A DNA stretch of 19,843 nucleotides from CAZMGD01 sp964565705 (GTDB lineage: Bacteria; Actinomycetota; Acidimicrobiia; Acidimicrobiales; Ilumatobacteraceae): assembly GCA_964565705.1 (NCBI GenBank), contig CAZMGD010000079.1, positions 1-19,843 of the forward strand. Direction: 5' to 3'. The notes below the pieces were generated by a model. The model saw only the letters and a program-made list of their open reading frames with translations, had not been told where the DNA came from and searched no databases. The translations under genes were made by a program, and so were the position numbers. Below, one piece after another: positions 7,087-13,177 of this stretch. How positions within the stretch are numbered: the first letter of the stretch is position 1; each line of letters begins with the position of its first letter.

Positions 7087-8438
7087 GCGTGGAGACCATC
7101 GACGCCGACGGCCAGGTCATGCGATGGCTCGAATCGACGATGGGTGGCACGGTCGTGTCGTGGTCGCGCCAACCCCGATGGCGGCCGATGTGGTTCATCG
7201 ACGTGGACTGCGGCGGCGAGGTTCAGCAGGTGGTCGTGCGCGGCGAGCGCACCGACACGTTCCTCGTGTTCCCGCTCGACCACGAGATGCGGTTCCAGCG
7301 CCTGCTGGAGCAGCACGGCATCGAGGTGCCCCACGTCATCGGCTGGTGCGACGAGCCCCGCGCCTACGCGATGTCGGCGGTGCCGGGCCGCGCCGACTTC
7401 GCCGGCACGACGCCCCAGGAACGGGCGACGGTCGTCGACGAGTACGTGCAGACCCTCGCCCGCCTGCACCAGCTGCCGATCGAGCCGTTCGTCGATGCCG
7501 GCATCGTGCGCGGCAACTCCCCCGCCGACGCCGCCCACGTCGGCATCCGCCGCTACGAGCAGCTCTACCGGGCCGGCAAGGTCCGCCCCGACCCGCTGCT
7601 GGAGTTCGCGCTGGGCTGGCTGCGTCGTCACCGCCTGCCGGACTCCGATCGCGAGGGGCCGGTCCTGTGGGACACGGGGCAGTTCCACCACCACGACGGC
7701 CACTTCCGCTCGATCATGGACTTCGAGCTCGGCCATCTCGGCGATCCGATGATGGATCTCGCTGGCTGGCGGATGCGCGATTCGATCATCCCCTACGGCG
7801 ACTTCGGTGCGATCTACGACCGGTACGCCGATCTGACCGGGCGGCCGGTGGACCTCGCCGCGATCCAATTCCACCACCTGTTCTTCACGATGTCGAACCA
7901 GCTCGCGTTCCACGCGCCGCTGGCCCAACCGACGCACGACACCGACTACATGACCTACGCACAGTGGGTCAGCGAGACCAACCTCCACTTCGTCGAGACG
8001 CTGGCCGAGTACCTCGGCATCGGGCTCGACGACGTCGAGGTCCCCGACCCGGTCGTCTCGCCGGTGGCGCCCGCCCACGAGCACCTGTCGCAGTCGCTGC
8101 GCTCCATCCAGGTCGACGACCCGTTCGTGCGCTACCAGGTGCGGATCGCATTCCGGCTGGCCCGCCACCTCGAGCGCTACGACCAGATCGGTGCCGAGGT
8201 GACCGCCCGCGACATCGCCGACGTGGCAGCGCTGACAGGGCGCCGCCTGCGCGACTGGGACGACTCCGAGACCGAGCTCGAGCGGTACGTCCTCGCTGAC
8301 GACGGTGCCCACGACATCGAGCTCGTGCAGCTGTTCAACCGCCGCTGGCGCCGCTACAAGGCGCTGATGGGCCCGGTCGGTTCGGCGATGGCGGCGCACC
8401 ACACGATCCAACCGCTCAGCCGCACCCTCCTGCCGTGA
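7083..8438 (+). CDS. Aminoglycoside-phosphotransferase-fold protein with altered Brenner motif
   Basis: This 451-residue protein is of the APH/choline kinase-like fold seen beside acyl-CoA dehydrogenases and P450s in actinobacteria. The N-lobe (about 20-95) includes VVRGERTDTF and LLEQHGIEVPHVIGW. The C-lobe carries the metal-binding MDFELGHLGDPMMDLAGWRMRD (D213), which matches the family pattern DxELxHxGDPxxDL. The usual catalytic HGD/WGD loop reads LWDTGQFHHHDG (D197), so the catalytic Asp is shifted or lost. A C-terminal extension of about 150 residues is helical. The GTG start overlaps the P450 stop (GTGA), showing translational coupling, so the two probably act on one pathway. It may be a kinase acting on the hydroxylated product, or a pseudokinase. 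Confidence 0.78.
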   Translation: MSVETIDADGQVMRWLESTMGGTVVSWSRQPRWRPMWFIDVDCGGEVQQVVVRGERTDTFLVFPLDHEMRFQRLLEQHGIEVPHVIGWCDEPRAYAMSAVPGRADFAGTTPQERATVVDEYVQTLARLHQLPIEPFVDAGIVRGNSPADAAHVGIRRYEQLYRAGKVRPDPLLEFALGWLRRHRLPDSDREGPVLWDTGQFHHHDGHFRSIMDFELGHLGDPMMDLAGWRMRDSIIPYGDFGAIYDRYADLTGRPVDLAAIQFHHLFFTMSNQLAFHAPLAQPTHDTDYMTYAQWVSETNLHFVETLAEYLGIGLDDVEVPDPVVSPVAPAHEHLSQSLRSIQVDDPFVRYQVRIAFRLARHLERYDQIGAEVTARDIADVAALTGRRLRDWDDSETELERYVLADDGAHDIELVQLFNRRWRRYKALMGPVGSAMAAHHTIQPLSRTLLP

Positions 8439-8443
8439 ACGCT

Positions 8444-8468
8444 CCCGATCGGTTGCGATCGCGATCGC
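8444..8468. repeat. Two adjacent GATC-centred palindromes
   Basis: CCGATCGG (8444-8451) and the perfect 14-bp palindrome GCGATCGCGATCGC (8455-8468) lie just after the phosphotransferase-fold gene and about 50 bp before the next promoter. There is no T-tract. They could be an operator or a mRNA 3' structure. Confidence 0.4.
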
Positions 8469-8518
8469 CGACCTGGTGCCGCTGCGACCCGTCAGTGAGG
8501 GGCGGGGCGCCGGTCGTG

Positions 8519-8547
8519 TTCGACGCGCCGGCCGAGACCTCTACGAT
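8519..8547 (+). promoter_or_regulatory. Putative promoter of the SnoaL-like gene
   Basis: TACGAT (8542-8547) is a good -10 hexamer, with a weak TTCGAC (8519-8524) 17 nt upstream as a possible -35. The hexamer ends 8 nt before the ATG at 8556 and no Shine-Dalgarno sequence is visible, so the transcript is probably leaderless. Confidence 0.5.
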
Positions 8548-8555
8548 CGCCGCTC

Positions 8556-9014
8556 ATGGCTGAGCAGGTGTTCCCCCGTGCAGAGGTCGAGGCCGCGTAC
8601 CGCGACTTCGTGGCGGCTGGCGACGCCGGCGACTGGGACCGGTGGGCCGACCTCCACACCGATGACTGCGAGTGGCACGAGTGCAATTACGGCGTGATCG
8701 TGGGCCGCGAGGCGATCCGCGCCAAGATCACCGAGGTCATGGCACCGGTGGCGATGATGAGGTTCCCGGTCGAGTGGGTGGCGATCGACGGCAATCGGGT
8801 CGTGTACTACCCGTGGCAGGTCTTCCCCGACCCCACCGGCGGTGACGCGGTGTACCGCTTCGGGTGCGTCACGGTGCTGGAGTACGCGGGCGATGGGTTG
8901 TTCTCGCGGCAGGACGACGTGTACAACCCCGCCCACGGTGAACGGGTCGTCACGGCCTGGCTCCAGGCCGGCGGGCGGTTCAGCGCGCCACCCGACGCGC
9001 TCGGCATGCGCTGA
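8556..9014 (+). CDS. SnoaL-like (NTF2 fold) protein
   Basis: This 152-residue protein has the NTF2-like cone fold. The N-terminal helix (FPRAEVEAAYRDFVAAGDAGDWDRWADLHTDDCEWHE split over residues 6-42) shows the typical AxDWDxxxxLxxDD pattern. VGREAIRAKI and later alternating strands (FPVEWVAIDGNRVVYYP, GCVTVLEYAGDGLFSRQDDVYNP) complete it. Proteins of this class are isomerases, cyclases, hydrolases or small-ligand binders. Many sit in steroid and polyketide pathways, which suits the P450 context. The catalytic pair cannot be assigned with certainty; D33/D34, H40 and D124/D125 are candidates. Own promoter with leaderless start; the ferredoxin follows after 89 nt. Confidence 0.8.
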   Translation: MAEQVFPRAEVEAAYRDFVAAGDAGDWDRWADLHTDDCEWHECNYGVIVGREAIRAKITEVMAPVAMMRFPVEWVAIDGNRVVYYPWQVFPDPTGGDAVYRFGCVTVLEYAGDGLFSRQDDVYNPAHGERVVTAWLQAGGRFSAPPDALGMR

Positions 9015-9103
9015 CCGACCCGGCTGCAGGCTTGCGATCTGCTCGACCGGGGAACGTCGGACCGAGTCGCGGAACCTGAGCCGCGAGGAAAGGGGCGAGT
9101 GCC

Positions 9104-9499
9104 ATGTCCGGAGTCGCGATCATCACCGAGGCCTGCATCGGCACCAAGGATCGTGCATGCGTCGATGCCTGCCCGGTCCAATGCATCTACGAGTACGACC
9201 CCGCGCAGAACATCCTGTTCTCCGAGGACGAAGCGGGCAGCGGGCAGATCGAGAACACCCACAGTCCGAACCCGGATGCCGTCGGCATCTTCGCCGACAC
9301 GATCCTGTACGTGAACGTCGACGAGTGCACGTCGTGCACGAACTGCTACCAGCCCGGCGTCTGCCCGGTCGGCGCGATCTACTCCGAGGAGCGCGTACCC
9401 GACGGCTCGCCGCACGTGAAGTACAACCAGGACGACCCCAACAAGGGGCACGACCACTCATTCTTCACACAGCTCTCGCGCGACGTCTTCGCCGACTGA
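9104..9499 (+). CDS. Ferredoxin, dicluster type with insertion
   Basis: This 131-residue acidic iron-sulfur electron carrier resembles actinobacterial 7Fe/8Fe ferredoxins but is longer. The first Cys set is C11-x7-C19-x3-C23-P-x2-C27 (TEACIGTKDRACVDACPVQC), as in 7Fe ferredoxins. The second is C75-x2-C78-x2-C81-x5-C87-P, with five rather than the usual three residues before the last Cys. The sets are separated by about 47 residues, much longer than usual, holding an acidic SEDEAGSGQ loop. A good Shine-Dalgarno (GGAAAGGGGCGAG) precedes the ATG. It could supply electrons to the P450 about 3 kb upstream, although they are not in one tight operon. Confidence 0.85.
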   Translation: MSGVAIITEACIGTKDRACVDACPVQCIYEYDPAQNILFSEDEAGSGQIENTHSPNPDAVGIFADTILYVNVDECTSCTNCYQPGVCPVGAIYSEERVPDGSPHVKYNQDDPNKGHDHSFFTQLSRDVFAD

Positions 9500-9507
9500 C
9501 CGGCTGC

Positions 9508-9515
9508 GGTACGGT
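9508..9515 (+). promoter_or_regulatory. GGTACGGT, putative -10 box of the amidohydrolase gene
   Basis: TACGGT (9510-9515) lies 52 nt before the amidohydrolase ATG and just after the ferredoxin stop. The octamer is identical to that at 3499, and the flanks are similar too (CTGACC-GCTG before it in both). Confidence 0.45.
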
Positions 9516-9567
9516 GCCACCCGGGCGACGCTGGGGGGCGCTGGCCCGCGAGCAGGGAGGCAACAGC

Positions 9568-10854
9568 ATGGCCCCTTCATCGACCTCGGCACCGGTCCCG
9601 GTGGTGTCGTGCGACAGCCACACCGGGCCGTTGCTCGAGGAGCAGCTCCGGCCGTACTGCCCTGCGCAGCACCTCGATCGCTTCGACGAGTTCGTCGTCG
9701 CCCACCGCGCCGCGCTCGCCGCCGCCGCACCCGGGGAGCTGGTGCCGCCGTACCCCGAGATGGAGGTCGCCGGGCATCACGATCCGCACGCCCGGCTCGG
9801 CGACATGGATCGTGAGGGCGTCGCCGCCGAGGTGCTGTACCACTTCAGCATGAACGGTGAGCCGCTGCCGTTCGTCACCAACCCCGCGGGTGGCCTGGCT
9901 GCCGTCCCCGCCGACGGCCTCGAGCTGGGCGCGGTCGGATACCGGATCTACAACCGGTGGCTGGCCGACTTCGTCGGCGCCGATCCCACGCGCCTGCTCG
10001 GCCTGGCCTACGTGCCGAGCTGGGACATCGATGCATCCGTCGCCGAGGTCGAGTGGGCGGCGTCGGCCGGGCTCGTCGGCATCAACTTCCCACCGCCCGG
10101 GCGTCCCGGGCACCTCCCGTACAACCACCCCGACTGGGCACCGTTCTGGGACGCCGTCGAGGACGCCGGCCTCACGCTGCACACCCACTCGGGCAACGCC
10201 GGGGCGATGAACTACTTCGACGGCCCCGGCTCGCGCGACCTGCTCGTCTACGAGTGCGGTGGCTGGCTGGCGCGGCGGGCGGTGTGGTGGCTGATCCACG
10301 GCCGAGTGTTCGAGCGCCATCCCGAGCTGCGCCTCGTGATCACCGAGCAGTACGAGGGATGGTGGCTCAACACGCTCGCCGAGCTCGACGCCGTCTACCT
10401 GCGCTTCGGCGGCGGCGACGAACCACGCTTGCAGCGGCTGCCGAGCGAGTACATGACCGAGCACGTGTTCCTGGGTTCGAGCTTCCTGTCCAAGCACATG
10501 GCGAACGAGGCCTGGCACGGCGGGTATGCGGGCAACGTGCTGTGGGGCCGCGACTACCCCCACACGGAGGGCACGTTCCACGTCGTGGCCGACGACGAGG
10601 AGGCGATCAGCCGCCTCTCGCTGCGCCACACCCTCGCCGGGCTGCCGCACGCAGAGGCGAGGATGATCGCCGGCGACAACGCGATCGACCTCCTCGGCCT
10701 CGACCGGCAGCGACTCGTCGAGGTCGCGGCGTCGATCGGCGGTCCGAGCGTCGAGGAGCTGACGTCCGAGCCGGCGCACCTCCCGGTGGTCCGCCCGATG
10801 AGCAACGCGTTCCGCGGACAGGCGGGACCGCGCCGCGACGAGGCACGGGTCTGA
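9568..10854 (+). CDS. Amidohydrolase-related protein (COG2159, ACMSD-like)
   Basis: This is a 428-residue metal-dependent TIM-barrel hydrolase or decarboxylase of the amidohydrolase-2 group. The strand-1 metal site is CDSH (D16, H18), a common variant of the HxH motif in this group. The strand-5 site is LHTHSGN (H205/H207), and the strand-8 Asp is in WGRDYPHTEGTF (D329). GLVGINFPPPG and RHPELRLVITEQYEGWW are typical of the family, which includes decarboxylases and ring-fission-product hydrolases in catabolic clusters. The frame is open far upstream, but the ATG at 9568 has a clear GGGAGG 8 nt before it. The stop overlaps the SDR start, so the two are coupled. The exact substrate is unknown. 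Confidence 0.87.
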   Translation: MAPSSTSAPVPVVSCDSHTGPLLEEQLRPYCPAQHLDRFDEFVVAHRAALAAAAPGELVPPYPEMEVAGHHDPHARLGDMDREGVAAEVLYHFSMNGEPLPFVTNPAGGLAAVPADGLELGAVGYRIYNRWLADFVGADPTRLLGLAYVPSWDIDASVAEVEWAASAGLVGINFPPPGRPGHLPYNHPDWAPFWDAVEDAGLTLHTHSGNAGAMNYFDGPGSRDLLVYECGGWLARRAVWWLIHGRVFERHPELRLVITEQYEGWWLNTLAELDAVYLRFGGGDEPRLQRLPSEYMTEHVFLGSSFLSKHMANEAWHGGYAGNVLWGRDYPHTEGTFHVVADDEEAISRLSLRHTLAGLPHAEARMIAGDNAIDLLGLDRQRLVEVAASIGGPSVEELTSEPAHLPVVRPMSNAFRGQAGPRRDEARV

Positions 10855-11678
10855 TCGCGCTCGGCGGCAGCACCGCGGTCGTCACGGGTGCCGGCAGCGG
10901 GATCGGACGGGCCCTTGCCCTCGGGCTCGCCGGCGAGGGGTGCGATGTCGTCCTCGCCGACATCGACGCGCACGACGCCGAGCGGGTCGCGGCGGAGGTC
11001 GCCGCGCTCGGACGACGGGGCCTCGCCGTCGCCGTCGACGTCACGGATCAGGCGGCGATGGAGTCGCTCGCCGAGCGGGCCCAGTCGTTCGCCGCGGGCA
11101 ACCTGTCGGTCGTCTGCAACAACGCCGGGGTGCTGATCTGGGGCGACGTGACCACCACCACCGTCGACGACTGGCGGTGGGTGCTCGACGTCAACCTCCT
11201 CGGCGTCGTGCACGGCGTGCGTGCGTTCCTCCCCCTCCTGCTGGCTCAGGGCCGGCCGGCGCACATCGTCAACACCGCCTCGGTCGCCGCCCTCCAGGGC
11301 TCGGCGCCGCTGACCGCATACGCGGCCTCGAAGAGCGCCGTGCTGTCGCTGTCGGAGGCGCTGGATCAGCAGCTCGCCGGCACGAACGTCGGCGTGACCG
11401 TGCTGATCCCCGGCAACGTGGAGAGCCGCATCCTCGACTCGCAGCGGCACCGCGCCGCGGCGCGCGGGCCGCGCGCTGCCGAGCCGATGGGTACCGAGCC
11501 GCCCGGCGTCGGGATCGATGCGTCGAACGTCGCCGCGGCTGCGTTGGTGGCGATCCGCGACGGTGAGCTCTACGCGTTCACGTACCCGGCCGACGAGGGC
11601 GATCGCTTGCGGGCGTCGCTCGGCGCCCGCGCGGACGCGCTGCGACGGGCGGCGGCGAGGGGAGCCGTCGTCCGCTGA
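10851..11678 (+). CDS. Short-chain dehydrogenase/reductase with apparent CTG start
   Basis: This 275-residue classical SDR is a cytosolic NAD(P)-dependent oxidoreductase. With CTG as residue 1 it has the cofactor motif TGAGSGIG (12-19), an acidic residue after strand 2 (LADIDAHD, favouring NAD), NNAG (90-93) and the catalytic S144, Y157, K161 (TAYAASK). No ATG, GTG or TTG lies in frame between the preceding gene's end and the glycine motif. The CTG at 10851 overlaps the amidohydrolase TGA as CTGA and has GAGG (10840-10843) 7 nt upstream, so it is the best start; automated callers may start it wrongly. It likely oxidises or reduces an alcohol or ketone in the same pathway. It converges on the radical SAM gene with 1 nt between stops. 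Confidence 0.85.
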   Translation: MIALGGSTAVVTGAGSGIGRALALGLAGEGCDVVLADIDAHDAERVAAEVAALGRRGLAVAVDVTDQAAMESLAERAQSFAAGNLSVVCNNAGVLIWGDVTTTTVDDWRWVLDVNLLGVVHGVRAFLPLLLAQGRPAHIVNTASVAALQGSAPLTAYAASKSAVLSLSEALDQQLAGTNVGVTVLIPGNVESRILDSQRHRAAARGPRAAEPMGTEPPGVGIDASNVAAAALVAIRDGELYAFTYPADEGDRLRASLGARADALRRAAARGAVVR

Positions 11679-11679
11679 C

Positions 11680-12714
11680 TCACGCCGAGCGCAGCGCCAC
11701 CGGCTGGCCCGTGGCCTGGGCCACCGCCGCGGTGGCCTGGGCCACCGCCGCGAACTCGGCGTACCAGTCGACGTAGCGTGCTCGCTCGGGATCGAGCCCG
11801 GCGAAGGTCCGGTCGACGGCGTCGGCCTGGGGGGCGAGCCCGGACGCCCGAGCCGCGGCCAGCGCGGACGGCACGTCGCCGACGTGGCCGAGCGCGAGAC
11901 CCGGGTCGACGCCGTGGGCCAGCGGCAAGAGCAGGCCCCGCTCGTCGACGATCAGCGGGTTGATCATGTCGGCGAGCGAGCGATCGTTCGGCCCGCGAGG
12001 GATGTCGAAGCCGGCGTGACGGTCGACGATCCACGCCGTCGGCGTCACGTCGGTGCGGACTCGGACGTCGGGATCCACGCTGTCGAGCAGCTGCGCGGCC
12101 AGGAACAACCGGGCCATGCCCGAGTCGCTCAGCACGGCACCATCCAGATCGACCGCGCGGCCGAGCGCGGCGAGCGGGCGCAGCGACAGCAGGGACGCGC
12201 CGTGCGCCAGGCAGGTGTCGTACACGTCGGGCACGTCGTCGAGGGAGTGATCCGACACGGCCATCGCCACCCCGAACCGCAGTCCGGCAGCGGCCAGCGC
12301 GTCCATCCCGGCGAGCGCCTGGGCGAACGCCCGCCGGGTGCCGCGCACCTGGTTGTGGCGGGCCTCCCCGCCGTCGAGGCTGACCGCGACGGCGGAGAGG
12401 TACGGCGCGACGGGAGCGAGACGGCGAGCATCGACCAGCGTGCCGTTGGTGATCAGGTGCACCTTCCATCCCGACTCCGCAGCGCCCCGGACCAGCTGGT
12501 CCAGCCGGCGGTAGGCGAACGGCTCGCCGCCCGAGATGCTGACCACCTCGTAGCCCTCACGCTGCAGGGGGGCCAGCGCGCGGAGCAGGGTCGCGACCGG
12601 GATGCCGTGCCCGGCACCGGGCCCGGAGCTGCTGTAGCAGTGGGCGCACCGGAGGTTGCACGCCAGCGTCGGGTGGAGTTGCACCACCCCTTGGGTCAGC
12701 AAGCCGTTCGCCAT
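11680..12714 (-). CDS. Radical SAM peptide maturase-like enzyme, no SPASM cysteines
   Basis: This is a 344-residue radical SAM enzyme. The cluster motif is C19-NLR-C23-AH-C26 within LHPTLACNLRCAHCYSSSGP. It is followed by SISGGEPFAY (SAM contact), LITNGTL and VAVSLDGGEARHNQVRG. The only other Cys (in YDTCLAHG) cannot build an auxiliary cluster. A C-terminal segment NPLIVDERGLLLPL occupies the place of a SPASM region but lacks its Cys. From memory, the HPT-x2-CNLRC-x2-HCYSSSGP signature and this C-terminal segment fit the nif11-class peptide maturase group that includes the spliceases PlpX/PcpX. It starts 4 nt after the 111-residue gene, its probable substrate or partner. Confidence is high for radical SAM and moderate for peptide maturase. 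Confidence 0.88.
   Translation of the reverse strand: MANGLLTQGVVQLHPTLACNLRCAHCYSSSGPGAGHGIPVATLLRALAPLQREGYEVVSISGGEPFAYRRLDQLVRGAAESGWKVHLITNGTLVDARRLAPVAPYLSAVAVSLDGGEARHNQVRGTRRAFAQALAGMDALAAAGLRFGVAMAVSDHSLDDVPDVYDTCLAHGASLLSLRPLAALGRAVDLDGAVLSDSGMARLFLAAQLLDSVDPDVRVRTDVTPTAWIVDRHAGFDIPRGPNDRSLADMINPLIVDERGLLLPLAHGVDPGLALGHVGDVPSALAAARASGLAPQADAVDRTFAGLDPERARYVDWYAEFAAVAQATAAVAQATGQPVALRSA
11711..11752. repeat. Perfect 21-bp tandem duplication, each unit a hairpin
   Basis: Two identical 21-bp units (11711-11731 and 11732-11752) lie near the 3' end of the radical SAM gene and encode a duplicated seven residues (AAVAQAT type). Each unit contains the inverted repeat GTGGCC-TG-GGCCAC, so two strong hairpins can form in tandem, about 30 nt beyond the SDR stop on the other strand. 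Confidence 0.85.
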
Positions 12715-12718
12715 CGGA

Positions 12719-13054
12719 TCAGCCGATGCCGGCGACTTCGTCCAACGCCACCTCGACCTTGAGGTGGATGAGGTCGTCGGCGAGCAGTCCCCAGGGGAAG
12801 CCCTCGAAGCGGTTGATCACGACGTCGCTGCCGAAGATGCCACCGACGACCTTGCCCCACTGCTCGCGCGGCACGAGGTAGTCGATCCAGATGCCGTAGG
12901 CGCTCTTGTCCAGCCGGCGGATCTCGGCGGCTTCGGACAGCTTCTCGACCTTGGCCGTGACGGACTTGATGTCGGCGTCGGAGATCGAGCGGTCGGTCAG
13001 CGCCCGGGCGAGCGCGGTGCGGACGGCCGAGTCCATGGTGCGGTTGTTGGTCAT
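12719..13054 (-). CDS. 111-residue protein with central AYG motif; candidate radical SAM substrate
   Basis: This small protein is encoded directly before the radical SAM gene. The N-terminal half is helical and charged (VRTALARALTDRSISDADIK and VTAKVEKLSEAAEIRRLDK, to residue 50). The second half is aromatic and Gly-rich: SAYGIWIDYLVP (A52-Y53-G54), QWGKVVGGIFGSD, FEGFPWGLL, then an amphipathic end (HLKVEVALDEVAGIG). It has no Cys. The ATG at 13054 has a strong GGAGG with 5 nt spacing. I do not recognise a named family. The tight pairing with a maturase-like enzyme suggests that it is a modified substrate or a partner. It is not an obvious leader-plus-core peptide, because the AYG lies mid-protein. 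If a splicease acts here, Y53 would be the site. Confidence 0.75.
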   Translation of the reverse strand: MTNNRTMDSAVRTALARALTDRSISDADIKSVTAKVEKLSEAAEIRRLDKSAYGIWIDYLVPREQWGKVVGGIFGSDVVINRFEGFPWGLLADDLIHLKVEVALDEVAGIG

Positions 13055-13165
13055 GGGAACCTCCAGGTTCGACGAGCGCGGCGCACGCCGGCTCGGGCGA
13101 ACAGAGGCATCTCGGACACCCTCGGCTACAGGTCCGCCGGGTCTGCCCGAACGGGCACGTCGCCA

Positions 13166-13171
13166 TACGCT
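13166..13171 (+). promoter_or_regulatory. TACGCT, putative -10 with leaderless spacing
   Basis: TACGCT ends 6 nt before the ATG at 13178 and there is no Shine-Dalgarno sequence, so the amidohydrolase mRNA is probably leaderless. The 123-bp intergenic region must also hold the promoter of the divergent 111-residue gene, for which I see no TANNNT box. Confidence 0.45.
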
Positions 13172-13177
13172 GGCCGC

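Noticed and set aside
6795..8411. Minus-strand open frame of over 500 codons opposite the P450 and phosphotransferase-fold genes
   Set aside because: No recognisable domain; it spans two well-supported opposite genes and is explained by their codon bias.
9104..9499. Ferredoxin as a certain redox partner of the P450
   Set aside because: They are about 2 kb apart (end of the P450 to ferredoxin start) with intervening promoters. Kept only as a possibility in the finding.
8842..9567. In-frame N-terminal extension of the amidohydrolase at 9568
   Set aside because: It overlaps the SnoaL and ferredoxin genes in another frame and lacks family sequence. The ATG at 9568 has a good Shine-Dalgarno.
12656..13177. 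In-frame N-terminal extension of the amidohydrolase at 13178
   Set aside because: The extension lies opposite the 111-residue gene and has no family similarity. The protein's conserved N-terminus begins at 13178 after a TACGCT box.
13055..13177. Riboswitch or structured leader between the divergent genes
   Set aside because: Only 123 bp, with no recognisable aptamer or strong terminator/anti-terminator pairing by eye.
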